From positions 1,729,455 to 1,793,454 of the forward strand of contig NZ_LR130760.1 in the NCBI RefSeq assembly GCF_900625095.1: a stretch of DNA of 64,000 nucleotides, in the 5' to 3' direction. Position numbers and translations under genes: made by a program. The notes under the pieces are model-generated. The model was not told where the DNA came from. It saw only the letters and a list, made by a program, of their open reading frames with translations, and did not search any database. Every line of letters starts with the position of its first letter. Within the stretch, counting starts at the first letter, position 1. The DNA is from Acinetobacter ihumii. Lineage in GTDB: Bacteria > Pseudomonadota > Gammaproteobacteria > Pseudomonadales > Moraxellaceae. This document shows, one piece after another, positions 9,554-19,151 of the stretch.

Positions 9554-9661
9554 TTATTGATGGTGTTCAATATAATCCCTGAGTAAAGTTCCTGTTCGTC
9601 CTATAACCACTGCCAGAACAAAAGCAATGACTGGAAACAACCACGCTGGAATATCGATCAT
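9554..9661 (-). CDS. 35-residue small membrane protein
   Basis: A short ORF with an excellent ribosome-binding site (AAGGAGGT, about 7 bases before the ATG) and its own terminator downstream. The peptide begins MIDIPAWLFPVIAFVLAVVI and ends in a charged tail (GRTGTLLRDYIEHHQ), giving one transmembrane helix at about residues 5-20. I cannot name a family; KdpF, CydX and AcrZ do not match by eye. It stands alone between the lipoprotein gene and ygfX. The strong initiation signal and private terminator make it likely to be expressed. A type I toxin or a small subunit of a membrane complex are open possibilities. Confidence 0.7.
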   Translation of the reverse strand: MIDIPAWLFPVIAFVLAVVIGRTGTLLRDYIEHHQ

Positions 9662-9868
9662 CTCTGACCTCCTTCATACTTTACGTTGGTGTATTTAATT
9701 TAACCGAAGTTTTTCAGATCACATCTTAAAATTGTCTAACAATTCAATGATGTCGCTTATTTTTGAGTTTTTGATTAGACAAGATAAATTTTAAAAGTTA
9801 AGTACAATGATAAACTATTGAATATTATTATTTTTATAAAATTTAACTTTTTCTCAATTGTTTAACAA
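9662..9868. other. AT-rich spacer with two copies of a dyad
   Basis: Two copies of AATTGTnTAACAATT lie at 9730-9744 and 9856-9870, the second touching the ygfX stop codon. The stretch should hold the promoter of the 35-codon ORF. No gene is visible. Confidence 0.4.
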
Positions 9869-10252
9869 TTATAGTAGTTTTGCCATGACTTTTAGCTTTT
9901 TCCATGCCTCCAAACTGACTTGATCACGCCAGATTACGTGTGGCGCTGTCTTTTTTTCAAAATGCAATACCATATAAAAATAGTGATCAAACATCTTTTC
10001 CAGCTTTAACTGCGAGTCAAGTGAATGATCGCTCCATTGAATTGACCAGCACTTATGATCCAGATATTCAAACGCAAGTACTTGAGGACGTTTTAAAAAT
10101 AAAAACAACGCCAGTAGAGCAATAACAATCAACATCAAGGCGAGAGAGAAAGGAAAAATACGGATCCAGATCAGACCCATCAGCAGCAGCAATGCCAACT
10201 GAAACAACAGGGCAAGCAGGCTGCGTTTCAGTTGAAATTGATGATTAACCAT
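9869..10252 (-). CDS. ygfX: YgfX-like membrane protein
   Basis: 127 residues: two adjacent transmembrane helices (about 10-28 and 33-53), then a cytoplasmic domain with a Trp-rich segment (CWSIQWSD) and IWRDQVSLEAWKKLKV at the end. Size, layout and position directly behind sdhE match YgfX (CptA). In Escherichia coli its role has been described both as a toxin-like membrane protein and as a partner of SdhE; which applies here is not known. It overlaps the sdhE stop by 8 bases, indicating translational coupling. Confidence 0.75.
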   Translation of the reverse strand: MVNHQFQLKRSLLALLFQLALLLLMGLIWIRIFPFSLALMLIVIALLALFLFLKRPQVLAFEYLDHKCWSIQWSDHSLDSQLKLEKMFDHYFYMVLHFEKKTAPHVIWRDQVSLEAWKKLKVMAKLL

Positions 10253-10502
10253 GCACGTAATGCTTAAGCTTTAAAATTAAATCTTTCAGCTCAGGCTTTG
10301 GTGGTTCAGATACTTCCATAAACCAATCCAGTAAATCAGGATCTTCTTGATCCACCAGCTCAGCAAACAATGCTTTTTCTTCAGCACTGGCGGCCAAATA
10401 ATGGTTTTTTACGTAAGGATCAAAGTAAACATCAATTTCTTTTAGACCACGACGTGCACGGTAAATCACTTTACGTTCTTCGAGTGTGAGTTCTTCAGAC
10501 AT
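10245..10502 (-). CDS. sdhE: FAD assembly factor SdhE (succinate dehydrogenase assembly factor 2)
   Basis: 85-residue helical cytoplasmic protein that promotes covalent flavinylation of succinate dehydrogenase. The family motif RRGLKEIDVYFDPYV appears near residues 16-30, containing the RGxxE signature, and a late DLLDWFMEV segment matches the usual end. The start is set at the ATG at 10502; a TTG four codons upstream is part of the ribosome-binding site (TTGGGGAAACGA). It is first of a two-gene unit with ygfX and divergent from the acyl-CoA dehydrogenase gene. Confidence 0.9.
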   Translation of the reverse strand: MSEELTLEERKVIYRARRGLKEIDVYFDPYVKNHYLAASAEEKALFAELVDQEDPDLLDWFMEVSEPPKPELKDLILKLKHYVHG

Positions 10503-10688
10503 TCGTTTCCCCAAGTCGATAAAAACCCAGTTAGTTTAACCGATCAACCTTGGCTTGTGGTCAATTGATTTGACCGAATGACTAAATCCATCATCAAAAC
10601 ACTACTTTTGAGCATTCATCCCATTGTTTGCCCAAGTCAGATGTTTTTTACTTTCTACTGTAAAATAAACTGTAAGGATAAAACAACA

Positions 10689-11861
10689 ATGCAATCAGGT
10701 GCGATTCGTCCCATTCCCAATATGCTTGAGCGTCATCTCTTTAATGAAGAGCATGAAGCCTTTCGTGAAACTGTGCGTAGATTTTATGAGAAAGAAGTCG
10801 TTCCAAATATCGAAAAATATGAAAAACAACAGCATGTCGATCGGGATGTATGGAACAAGGCCGGCGAACTCGGATTGTTATGCAGCACCATGCCCGAGCA
10901 ATATGGCGGTTCGGGGGTTGATCGTTTATATAGCATGATTCTGATTGAAGAACAGGCCTATGCGATGGATTCAAGTACAGGCTTTTCCTTGCATTCCGAT
11001 ATTGTCGCTAACTACATCAACAACTTTGGTAATGAAACTCAAAAACAATACTGGCTTCCCAAAATGGCGAGTGGTGAAGTGGTCACAGCCATTGCCATGA
11101 CTGAGCCTGGCACAGGTTCAGATTTACAAGCGGTGCGTACGACTGCGGAACTTGATGGCGATGACTATGTCATCAATGGGTCTAAAATTTTTATTACCAA
11201 TGGCTATCTGTGTGACATGGCGATTGTAGTATGTAAAACCGGCAGTAGTGATAAAGGTTCAGCAAACTTATCACTCATTATTGTTGAAGCAGACAGAGCT
11301 GGCTTTAGTAAAGGTAAGCCACTCAATAAAATTGGTATGAAAGGTCAAGACACGTGCGAGCTGTTTTTTGACAATGTGCGTGTACCCAAAGAAAATCTAC
11401 TGGGCATGTCTGGCATAGGTTTTATGATGCTTATGAAAGAATTGGCATGGGAGCGAATGCTGGTTGCCATTATTTGTCAGGCAGGTGCTGAGGCTGCTTT
11501 TGCACATACTGTGCAATATACTAAAGACCGCAAAGCTTTTGGCAAAGCTATTGGAACATTTCAGAACAGCCGCTTTAAACTGGCGGAACTGCGTACCGAG
11601 ATCGATTTTTGTCGCGCTTATCTTGACCGTTGTATGCAATTACAACTCGAAGAACGTTTAGGCATAGATGCAGCCGCAGCAGCCAAGTATAAAATTTCAG
11701 AGATGTTTTCAAAAGTGGTAGATGAATGCCTTCAACTACATGGTGGCTATGGCTATATGCTGGAATATCCAATTGCACGTGCTTACATTGACAATCGTGC
11801 CAATCGAATTTATGCGGGCACCAATGAAATTATGAAAGAACTCATTTCACGCACCTTATAA
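10689..11861 (+). CDS. Acyl-CoA dehydrogenase
   Basis: 390-residue flavoenzyme that introduces a trans-2 double bond into acyl-CoA. Signature segments are present: MTEPGTGSDLQAV near 137-149, GTFQNSRFKLAEL, and the C-terminal LHGGYGYMLEYP and YAGTNEIMKELISR segments. The ATG at 10689 is preferred because AAGGA lies about 11 bases upstream and the family N-terminus begins soon after; the frame runs upstream to 10578, but that part is hydrophobic and atypical. Chain-length preference cannot be read from the sequence. Confidence 0.9.
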   Translation: MQSGAIRPIPNMLERHLFNEEHEAFRETVRRFYEKEVVPNIEKYEKQQHVDRDVWNKAGELGLLCSTMPEQYGGSGVDRLYSMILIEEQAYAMDSSTGFSLHSDIVANYINNFGNETQKQYWLPKMASGEVVTAIAMTEPGTGSDLQAVRTTAELDGDDYVINGSKIFITNGYLCDMAIVVCKTGSSDKGSANLSLIIVEADRAGFSKGKPLNKIGMKGQDTCELFFDNVRVPKENLLGMSGIGFMMLMKELAWERMLVAIICQAGAEAAFAHTVQYTKDRKAFGKAIGTFQNSRFKLAELRTEIDFCRAYLDRCMQLQLEERLGIDAAAAAKYKISEMFSKVVDECLQLHGGYGYMLEYPIARAYIDNRANRIYAGTNEIMKELISRTL

Positions 11862-11881
11862 AGCCAAATTACCATTCAAAC

Positions 11882-11910
11882 AAAAGGAGCTTTTAATCAG
11901 CTCCTTTTAT
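11882..11910. terminator. Bidirectional terminator between convergent genes
   Basis: A perfect 10-bp stem (AAAAGGAGCT/AGCTCCTTTT) with T-rich flanks on both strands serves the acyl-CoA dehydrogenase gene and the convergent monooxygenase gene. Confidence 0.85.
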
Positions 11911-11926
11911 CATTCAGACCTAACGA

Positions 11927-13423
11927 TTATGACACTAATTTGGGCTTAGATTTACGCTCAGTATTGGCGTCTACTTTATGAAACTGTAAAACACCATCAT
12001 CAAATCGCGCATTTTTAAGTGCCTTACGATCGGCTAAATAATTATTGGTGACTTTCCATGGCGCATGTTTACCTTGTTTTGGCATAACATTGGCTGCACG
12101 TGCAATATAACCTGATGATAAACTTCCCATCACGGTGTCATCCATTAATTCAGTCTGATCACCTTGTGGAATCACTTCGTCATAGCCATTTTTATCCATA
12201 TAATTCATTAAGCGACAAATATAGTCTGCGGCCACATCGACTTTTAATGTCCATGATGCGTTGATATAACCAATAATCATGGCCATATTTGGCACATCAC
12301 TCACCATAACACCCTGATACAGCATCGATTTTGAGGTATCTAAAGGCTGACCATCAATCGTACCTTTAATCCCACCCAAAATCTGAATTTCCAAACCTGT
12401 CGCAGATACCACAATATCCGCGTCCAGATGTTTACCCGATTTTAACTGAATACCCGTTTCAGTAAATTTTTCAATCTGATCTGTTTCGACACTGGCTTTA
12501 CCTGAACGTAAAATTTTAAATAAATCGCCATCAGGTACGACACACAAACGCTGATCCCAAGGATTATAACTAGGGGTAAAGTGTTTCATATCAACTTTCC
12601 CCTTTAATTGCATTTCAATCGATTTTAACAACAACTTGCGCACTAACTTTGGTTGCTTTTGAGAAAGTGCATAAATGCCACGTTGTACCCCAATATTGCG
12701 TGCACGAGTCAGTTTATATGCTACGTCTTCTGGTAAAAGCTTACGCATTTTGTCATAAACAAAATCAATTGAAGGAATAGAGGCAATATAAGTCGGTGAA
12801 CGTTGTAGCATTGTGACATGCCCTGCGCCACCTTTTACCATTGCAGGAACAAGCGTAATCGCAGTCGCGCCACTACCAATAATTACGACTTTCTTACCTG
12901 CATAATTAAGGTGTTCAGGCCAGTGTTGTGGGTGAATAAATTGACCTTTAAAGGCATCTTTGTTCGGGAAATCAGGTTCGAAACCATGATCATAATTATA
13001 GTAACCCGTACAACCGACTACAAAGTTCGCAATCCATATCTGTTTCTTTTGATTAGCGTCTTCAATTTCAACAAACCATTTTTTTTGAGCTGTGTCATAG
13101 TTTGCAGAAAGCACCCTATGTTGAAAATGAATTTTCTTATTCAATTCAAATTCATCAACCACTTCACTTAAATACCCTTTAATTGCCGGACCCGCAGCAA
13201 GGACATTGGCACTGCGCCATGGTTTGAAATTAAATCCAAAGGTTGACATATCCGAATCAGAACGAATACCCGGATAACGGAACAAGTCCCACGTTCCACC
13301 AATACTTTCACGACGCTCAATAATGGCAAACTCACGTTGCGGGCAGTTCTTTGAAAGATGCGCAGCGACTCCAATACCAGAGATACCTGCACCCACAATT
13401 AAAACATCAATTTGCTTGTCCAT
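11927..13423 (-). CDS. Flavin-containing monooxygenase, Baeyer-Villiger type
   Basis: 498 residues. An FAD-binding Rossmann motif GAGISGIG is near residue 11, and the segment GGTWDLFRYPGIRSDSD follows. The Baeyer-Villiger fingerprint FxGxxxHxxxWP is intact as FKGQFIHPQHWP (about 158-169). A second nucleotide-binding motif for NADPH (GSGATAITL) is near 183. Such enzymes insert oxygen into ketones or oxidise sulfides and amines; EthA-like proteins have this length. The substrate is unknown. It is a single-gene unit with a dyad overlapping its promoter region. Confidence 0.9.
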   Translation of the reverse strand: MDKQIDVLIVGAGISGIGVAAHLSKNCPQREFAIIERRESIGGTWDLFRYPGIRSDSDMSTFGFNFKPWRSANVLAAGPAIKGYLSEVVDEFELNKKIHFQHRVLSANYDTAQKKWFVEIEDANQKKQIWIANFVVGCTGYYNYDHGFEPDFPNKDAFKGQFIHPQHWPEHLNYAGKKVVIIGSGATAITLVPAMVKGGAGHVTMLQRSPTYIASIPSIDFVYDKMRKLLPEDVAYKLTRARNIGVQRGIYALSQKQPKLVRKLLLKSIEMQLKGKVDMKHFTPSYNPWDQRLCVVPDGDLFKILRSGKASVETDQIEKFTETGIQLKSGKHLDADIVVSATGLEIQILGGIKGTIDGQPLDTSKSMLYQGVMVSDVPNMAMIIGYINASWTLKVDVAADYICRLMNYMDKNGYDEVIPQGDQTELMDDTVMGSLSSGYIARAANVMPKQGKHAPWKVTNNYLADRKALKNARFDDGVLQFHKVDANTERKSKPKLVS

Positions 13424-13471
13424 GTTGTTTTTATAACCTTGTCTAAAGTTCCATTTTATTAAAGCACAAAT

Positions 13472-13491
13472 TTGACAATGTGCAATGTCAA
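13472..13491. promoter_or_regulatory. 20-bp dyad upstream of the monooxygenase gene
   Basis: A symmetric site of the form TTGACAnTGnnCAnTGTCAA, about 50-70 bases upstream of the start codon. Its left arm doubles as a perfect minus 35 hexamer (TTGACA) on the minus strand. This is the expected layout for repression by a dimeric regulator such as a TetR-type protein; no such regulator is adjacent. Confidence 0.45.
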
Positions 13492-13548
13492 GTTTGAGTC
13501 ATTTGTCGCTTTTTTTTTATCACTTAAGGACAACTTTAAAAAAGACAT

Positions 13549-13582
13549 AAAAAAAGATCGGTATAAAACCGATCTTTTTTTT
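13549..13582 (-). terminator. Terminator of the ribosomal protein cluster
   Basis: A 10-bp stem (AAAGATCGGT/ACCGATCTTT) with T runs on both sides, 12 bases after the rplQ stop. It ends the 28-gene cluster. Confidence 0.9.
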
Positions 13583-13593
13583 GAATAAGTATC

Positions 13594-13971
13594 TTATTCT
13601 GCTGAAGTGTTTACTTCGCGATCTACAAGCTCAACATAAGCCATTGGTGCAGCATCACCTGCACGGAAGCCCGCTTTAAGCACACGTAGATAACCGCCGT
13701 TACGCTCTTTGTAACGAGGGCCAAGTACGGTAAATAATTTACCTACAGTTGCAGCTGAACGAGTACGAGCAAACGCTAAACGACGGTTTGCTACTGTATC
13801 GTTTTTTGCTAGAGTGATTAAAGGCTCAGCAACACGACGTAATTCTTTTGCTTTAGGCACAGTTGTTTTAATCAACTCGTGTTCAAACAAAGAATTCGCC
13901 AAGTTTTGGAACATCGCTTTACGATGGCTGCTGGTACGGCCTAATTTCACACCACTATTACGATGACGCAT
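13594..13971 (-). CDS. rplQ: 50S ribosomal protein L17
   Basis: 125 residues, typical bacterial L17 beginning [20 protein letters not shown], with the conserved [15 protein letters not shown] segment and the GNGGYxRVLK-like end ([22 protein letters not shown]). L17 binds several 23S rRNA domains. It is the last gene of the cluster, 18 bases after rpoA as in the alpha operon of Escherichia coli. Confidence 0.97.
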   Translation of the reverse strand: MRHRNSGVKLGRTSSHRKAMFQNLANSLFEHELIKTTVPKAKELRRVAEPLITLAKNDTVANRRLAFARTRSAATVGKLFTVLGPRYKERNGGYLRVLKAGFRAGDAAPMAYVELVDREVNTSAE

Positions 13972-13989
13972 GGTGATAGTCCTACTTAA

Positions 13990-14997
13990 TTAACGGCTAC
14001 GATAGGCGAAACGATCGTCCATGCGTAAACTAGCAGGTGGCCAGTTTTCTAAACGCATGCCGAGTTGCAAGCCTTTCGAAGCTAAAACATCTTTAATCTC
14101 AGTCAACGATTTTTTACCTAAGTTAGGAGTTTTTAACAACTCAACTTCAGTACGTTGAACAAGATCACCAATGTAGTAAATATTTTCTGCCTTCAAACAG
14201 TTAGCAGAACGAACAGTAAGCTCTAGATCATCTACTGGACGAAGCAAGATTGGGTCAACTTCTTCACGAGGCTCTTGAGCCACTGGAGCTTGATCTTTCT
14301 GAAGATCAACAAAAATTGCAATTTGTTGTTGCAAGATTGTCGCCGCTTTGCGGATCGCTTCTTCTGGATCAACAGTTCCATTGGTTTCAAGATCAATGAC
14401 CAGCTTATCAAGGTCAGTACGTTGTTCTACACGCGCATTTTCAACGGTATAAGACACACGTTTAATTGGGCTATAAGAAGCATCTAACTGTAGGCGACCT
14501 ACAGGACGAGTTTCACCTTCTGGGAAACGCGAATCAGATGTTTCATAACCACGACCTTGAGTCACTTTCAGGCGCATTTTAATTGAACCTGAAGCACTTA
14601 ATGTGCCGATCAAATGCTCTGGGTTAACCACTTCAACGTTATGAGGTAAACGAAGATCCGCAGCAGTAATATCGCCTGGACCTTGTTTTTCCAACGTTAA
14701 ATATGCTTCATTTTGATCGAACAGCTTAATAGACAATCCTTTTAGGTTCAGCAAGAGCTCGACGATGTCCTGCTGCAAGCCTTCTAAAGTACTGTACTCG
14801 TGCTCGACGCCTTCTATTTCAACTTCAACCACAGCAGCGCCAGGCAAAGAAGACAATAGAATGCGACGTAAAGCATTACCTAGAGTATGACCAAAGCCAC
14901 GCTCTAAAGGTTCCAGAATCACTTTTGCCGAGGTCCCGCTTACCGCTTCGACCTTGATCGCTTGCGGAGTTAGAAACTCGTTTGCAGTACGCGTCAT
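13990..14997 (-). CDS. rpoA: RNA polymerase alpha subunit
   Basis: 335 residues. The N-terminal assembly domain carries [23 protein letters not shown], the dimerisation signature. The C-terminal domain includes the DNA- and activator-binding determinants, with [33 protein letters not shown]. An acidic and Pro-rich linker near residues 235-245 separates the two. It sits between rpsD and rplQ in the alpha operon. Confidence 0.97.
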   Translation of the reverse strand: MTRTANEFLTPQAIKVEAVSGTSAKVILEPLERGFGHTLGNALRRILLSSLPGAAVVEVEIEGVEHEYSTLEGLQQDIVELLLNLKGLSIKLFDQNEAYLTLEKQGPGDITAADLRLPHNVEVVNPEHLIGTLSASGSIKMRLKVTQGRGYETSDSRFPEGETRPVGRLQLDASYSPIKRVSYTVENARVEQRTDLDKLVIDLETNGTVDPEEAIRKAATILQQQIAIFVDLQKDQAPVAQEPREEVDPILLRPVDDLELTVRSANCLKAENIYYIGDLVQRTEVELLKTPNLGKKSLTEIKDVLASKGLQLGMRLENWPPASLRMDDRFAYRSR

Positions 14998-15015
14998 TTA
15001 TTGCTACCTCAAGGA

Positions 15016-15639
15016 TTATTTAGAATACAATTCTACAATCAAGCTTTCGTTGATTTCAGCAGGTAAATCAGAACGATCCGGCGCAGCTTTAAACGTGCCT
15101 TCAAGCTTAGAATGATCGATTTCGATCCAAGCTGGAATACCACGTTGAGCAGCTAACTCAATTGCGTTTTTAATACGTAATTGTTGTTTAGCACCTTCAT
15201 GTACTGCAATTACATCACCTGGTTTTACTTGAATAGACGCAATGTTAACACGACGACCATTTAAAGTAATAGAACGGTGAGATACTAACTGACGAGCTTC
15301 TGCGCGTGTAGAACCAAAACCCATGCGATAAACGACGTTATCAAGGCGGCTTTCAAGCAATTTCAACAAGTTTTCACCTGTTGCACCTTTTACACGAGCA
15401 GCTTCTTTATAGTAATTACTAAATTGACGCTCTAACACACCGTACATACGACGTACTTTTTGTTTTTCACGTAATTGTAGTGAATACTCAGATTGCTTAC
15501 CACGAGCTTGGCCATGTTGACCAGGCGCTTTAGCATGTTTTTTAGTTTTGACGTCAAATGGTTTAACGCCAGATTTTAGTTGCAGGTCTGTCCCTTCGCG
15601 GCGAGAGAGTTTGCATTTTGGACCAATATAACGAGCCAT
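15016..15639 (-). CDS. rpsD: 30S ribosomal protein S4
   Basis: 207 residues, a primary 16S rRNA-binding protein that begins assembly of the 30S body. It starts [16 protein letters not shown] and has the S4 RNA-binding domain in the second half ([26 protein letters not shown]). In Escherichia coli S4 is the repressor of the alpha operon, binding the leader ahead of rpsM; a hairpin in the corresponding spacer is described separately. Confidence 0.97.
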   Translation of the reverse strand: MARYIGPKCKLSRREGTDLQLKSGVKPFDVKTKKHAKAPGQHGQARGKQSEYSLQLREKQKVRRMYGVLERQFSNYYKEAARVKGATGENLLKLLESRLDNVVYRMGFGSTRAEARQLVSHRSITLNGRRVNIASIQVKPGDVIAVHEGAKQQLRIKNAIELAAQRGIPAWIEIDHSKLEGTFKAAPDRSDLPAEINESLIVELYSK

Positions 15640-15651
15640 GAATGTTTCTCC

Positions 15652-16038
15652 TTACACGCGACGTTTTTTAGGTGGACGGCAACCGTTGTGAGGGATTGGA
15701 GTCACATCGGTAATGCTGTTGATCTTATAACCCACTGCGCCTAATGCACGAACCGCAGACTCACGACCTGGACCAGGACCTTTTACAAGGACGTCTAGGT
15801 TTTTCAAACCGTAATCCAAAGCTGCTTTACCAGCAACTTCAGCCGCTACCTGAGCAGCAAACGGAGTTGATTTACGTGAACCACGGAAGCCTTGTCCACC
15901 TGAGGTGGCCCAAGCCAATGCATTACCTTGACGATCGGTAATCGTAACAATGGTGTTATTAAAAGACGCGTGAATGTGTGCAACACCTTCAGAGACGGTA
16001 CGGGTGACCTTCTTGCGTGTGCGAGTATCTTTAGCCAT
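15652..16038 (-). CDS. rpsK: 30S ribosomal protein S11
   Basis: 128 residues with the conserved [19 protein letters not shown] segment and the basic C-terminus [14 protein letters not shown]11 lies in the platform of the small subunit near the mRNA exit. Short spacers join it to rpsM and rpsD. Confidence 0.97.
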
Positions 16039-16057
16039 CTTTTAGCTTCCAGAAATC

Positions 16058-16414
16058 TTACTTTTTAATCGGTTTGCGCGGACCTTTACGGGTACGTGCG
16101 TTAGTTTTGGTGCGTTGTCCACGGACAGGCAAGCTGCGACGATGACGAAGACCGCGGTAGCAGCCTAAATCCATTAAACGTTTAATGTTCATGGAAATTT
16201 CACGACGTAAGTCACCTTCGGTCGGAACCTTGGCAACTTCTGCGCGAATCGCATCAAGCTGAGCATCATCCAACTCACGAATTTTTGTTGTTGGTGCAAT
16301 ACCTACAGCAGCTAAGATATTCTTAGATGTGTGGCGACCAATACCAAAAATATAAGTAAGTGAGATAACAGCATGCTTGTTATCCGGAATGTTTACACCG
16401 GCAATACGAGCCAT
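16058..16414 (-). CDS. rpsM: 30S ribosomal protein S13
   Basis: 118 residues beginning [19 protein letters not shown], with the helix-two-turn-helix [13 protein letters not shown] and the basic tail [18 protein letters not shown] that reaches the P-site tRNA. It is preceded by a strong GGAG ribosome-binding site and by a 108-base spacer with a GC-rich hairpin. Confidence 0.97.
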   Translation of the reverse strand: MARIAGVNIPDNKHAVISLTYIFGIGRHTSKNILAAVGIAPTTKIRELDDAQLDAIRAEVAKVPTEGDLRREISMNIKRLMDLGCYRGLRHRRSLPVRGQRTKTNARTRKGPRKPIKK

Positions 16415-16448
16415 TCACTTTTCTCCAAAAAGGCAGTAGATAAATCAA

Positions 16449-16477
16449 CCGCCCCACAAAAAAACTTTGAGGGGCGG
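16449..16477 (-). promoter_or_regulatory. GC-rich hairpin in the rpmJ-rpsM spacer
   Basis: CCGCCCC and GGGGCGG form a perfect 7-bp stem with a 15-base loop rich in T on the transcript. It lies 35 bases before rpsM, where the S4-binding alpha-operon leader is found in enterobacteria. A role in S4 feedback is inference. Confidence 0.45.
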
Positions 16478-16522
16478 ATATTAACCTAATTCGCCTACTG
16501 AAATCAACAGGTCTTGATCAGA

Positions 16523-16639
16523 TTAACCTTGACGCTGCTTATGACGAGGTTCTGCGCTGCAAATCACGCGAATAACCCCATTACGACGGATAACTTTACA
16601 GCTACCACAAATTTTCTTTACAGAAGCCTGTACTTTCAT
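16523..16639 (-). CDS. rpmJ: 50S ribosomal protein L36
   Basis: 38 residues, [19 protein letters not shown] at the start. The zinc ligands are present (CGSC near 11-14, Cys 27 and His 33), so this is the zinc-binding form. Too short for many gene finders but certain from sequence and position between secY and rpsM. Confidence 0.96.
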
Positions 16640-16659
16640 GATGAAACCTCTAAGTGCGC

Positions 16660-18018
16660 TTATCCCTTAGGATGAGCAGTCGTTTTTCTCATTAACGTTT
16701 GGTTGTCATATTGATGTGAGGTCAGATGCGCTTGAAGTTGCGCCATAAAGTCCATCACCACCACGACCACAATCAGCAACGAAGTACCACCAAGGTGAAA
16801 TGGAATACCAAATGAACTTTGCAGAATCATTGGCATCAAACACACTACAGTAATATAAATCGCACCGATAAACGTCAAACGATTAAGAATATGATCTAAA
16901 TAACGAGCCGTTTGCTCACCTGGGCGTATACCAGGTACATATGCACCGCTACGTTTTAAGTTTTCTGAAACTTCTTTAGGACTAAATACGAGTGCCGTAT
17001 AGAAATAACAGAAGAAAATAATTAACGCACCGAAAAGCATGAGATATAACGGCTGTCCAGGCGATAACACGAGTGCCAAATCTTGCAAAGCACGTTTTAC
17101 AACCCCTGCATTTGGATCAGCACTTCCTAACCATTGTCCCAAGCTCGCTGGAAATAATAACAATGAGCTTGCAAAAATTGCTGGAATTACACCTGCCATA
17201 TTAATTTTTAACGGCAAATGCGTTTGCTGTGCAGTAAAGACACGACGACCTTGTTGTTTTTGAGCATAGTTGACTGGAATACGACGTTGCGCTTTTTCAA
17301 TAAACACAATCGCAGCAAGTACAGCCAAAGAGAGCAATCCAAAGACTGCCATGCCAATGAGGCTGCCTTGACCATTTTGTACAGATGTAAAGCCTTGAAT
17401 CACCAGATTCGGTAAACCCGCGACAATACCTGCAAAAATAATCATGGAGATTCCATTACCAATACCACGTTCGGTAATTTGCTCTCCCAGCCACATCAAA
17501 AACATGGTTCCAGCAACCAAAGAGGTTACTGCTGGAACATAAAATGCCAAACCAGAAGTCAAGGTAATACCTTGACTAATCAGTCCAGCACACATCCCTA
17601 CCCCTTGCACGAGTGCAAGCAATAAAGTGCCGTAGCGTGTATATTGGTTGATTTTACGTTTGCCTTGTTCGCCTTCTTTTTTCAAAGCTTCTAGCGAAGG
17701 AACCACTGTTGACATTAACTGCACAATAATTGAGGCAGAAATGTATGGCATGATTCCCAAAGCCAGAATTGACATACGTTCTAATGCACCGCCAGAGAAC
17801 ATATTAAATAAACCCAAGAAGGTTCCTTCATTGGCTTTAAAAAAACGGGCTAGCGCTACATTATCAATACCCGGTAACGGAATATGCGCTCCTAGTCGAA
17901 AGACCAGCAATGCACCAACCAAGAACATTAATCGGCGAATAATTTCACGGTATTTCACGTGAAATGGCTGACCCTTCATCATGTGTACATGACCTGAAGA
18001 ACTAGGAGACATAGACAC
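16660..18018 (-). CDS. secY: Preprotein translocase subunit SecY
   Basis: 452 residues with ten hydrophobic segments. It forms the protein-conducting channel with SecE and SecG in the inner membrane. Family landmarks: [12 protein letters not shown] at the first helix, [27 protein letters not shown] near the plug and second helix, and [20 protein letters not shown] late in the protein. The N-terminus has a few extra Ser-rich residues compared with enterobacterial SecY. Located between rplO and rpmJ as expected for the spc operon. Confidence 0.97.
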
Positions 18019-18024
18019 TCGGTA

Positions 18025-18465
18025 TTACTCCTCGACTTTACCGCCAGCTGCTTCAATCGCAGCTTTAGCGCCTTTAGTCAAAGCAACACCTTGCACTGTA
18101 AACGCGCGAGTGATTTCGCCAGAAAGAACAACACGTGCACGAATCTGGTCACGACGAACAACATTTGCAGCTTTTAAAGTTTCAAGTGAAATAATATCAC
18201 CTTCAACTTTCGCAAGTTCAGACAAACGTACTTCCGCAGTTTTCAATGCGATTTGGCTAGTGAAACCGAATTTAGGCAAACGACGATAAATCGCTGTTTG
18301 ACCGCCTTCAAAGCCTGGACGTACGCCACCACTTTTACGTGATTTTTGGCCTTTAACACCGCGACCACCAGTTTTACCGACACCAGAACCGATACCACGA
18401 CCCAAGCGACGATGCTCACGCTTTGCACCTTCAGCAGGTGAAAGCTCATTTAAACGCAGAGTCAT
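18025..18465 (-). CDS. rplO: 50S ribosomal protein L15
   Basis: 146 residues. The Gly/Arg-rich N-terminal extension ([22 protein letters not shown]) is the family hallmark and threads through 23S rRNA. It is followed seven bases later by secY. Confidence 0.97.
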   Translation of the reverse strand: MTLRLNELSPAEGAKREHRRLGRGIGSGVGKTGGRGVKGQKSRKSGGVRPGFEGGQTAIYRRLPKFGFTSQIALKTAEVRLSELAKVEGDIISLETLKAANVVRRDQIRARVVLSGEITRAFTVQGVALTKGAKAAIEAAGGKVEE

Positions 18466-18468
18466 GGC

Positions 18469-18645
18469 TTATTCCTCTACACTAACCATATAGTAAACTT
18501 TGTTGATCATACCACGGTTAGACGGAGTGTCCTGAACCTCTACAGTATGACCAATACGACGCAGACCTAAACCTTGTAGGCAAAGTTTGTGATTTTTCAA
18601 ACGATGCGAAGCAGATTTAGTCTGGGTAACTTTAATCGTTTTCAT
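18469..18645 (-). CDS. rpmD: 50S ribosomal protein L30
   Basis: 58 residues beginning [20 protein letters not shown], with [22 protein letters not shown] in the middle and YYMVSVEE at the end. This is the normal short bacterial L30. It lies between rpsE and rplO with spacers under 10 bases. Confidence 0.96.
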   Translation of the reverse strand: MKTIKVTQTKSASHRLKNHKLCLQGLGLRRIGHTVEVQDTPSNRGMINKVYYMVSVEE

Positions 18646-18651
18646 GATTGA

Positions 18652-19149
18652 TTACCCTTGAATTTGTTCTACTGAAAGACCACGTTTTGCAGCAACTTTC
18701 TCAGGAGAAGTCATATCACGCAAACCTTTAAAAGTCGCGTTTACAACGTTCGCAGCATTCGTAGAACCATAACATTTAGCAAGTACGTTATGTACACCAG
18801 CCGCTTCAAGAACAGCACGCATCGCGCCACCAGCAATTACGCCAGTACCTTCAGAAGCAGGTTGCATGTACACACGGCTTGCGCCATGACGAGCATTCAC
18901 AGGGTGTTGCAATGTAGTACCAGCAAGGTCTACAGTAATCATATTGCGACGTGCAGCTTCAAGTGCTTTAGAAATAGCAGCTGGAACTTCACGTGCTTTA
19001 CCACGACCAAAACCTACACGACCATTCCCATCGCCCACAACAGTTAATGCTGTGAAAGAGAAGATACGACCACCCTTAACAACTTTGGCTACACGATCAA
19101 CGGCAACCAGCTTTTCAACAAGACCTTCGTTTTGTTCAACTTTAGCCAT
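18652..19149 (-). CDS. rpsE: 30S ribosomal protein S5
   Basis: 165 residues with the double-stranded RNA-binding fold [20 protein letters not shown] and [18 protein letters not shown]5 contributes to decoding accuracy; residues of the loop near VKGGR are those changed in spectinomycin-resistant strains of other species, and they look wild type here. Confidence 0.97.
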   Translation of the reverse strand: MAKVEQNEGLVEKLVAVDRVAKVVKGGRIFSFTALTVVGDGNGRVGFGRGKAREVPAAISKALEAARRNMITVDLAGTTLQHPVNARHGASRVYMQPASEGTGVIAGGAMRAVLEAAGVHNVLAKCYGSTNAANVVNATFKGLRDMTSPEKVAAKRGLSVEQIQG

Positions 19150-19151
19150 GA

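Noticed and set aside
10578..10688. N-terminal extension of the acyl-CoA dehydrogenase frame
   Set aside because: The stretch is unlike the family and lies in the promoter region; the ATG at 10689 has a proper ribosome-binding site.
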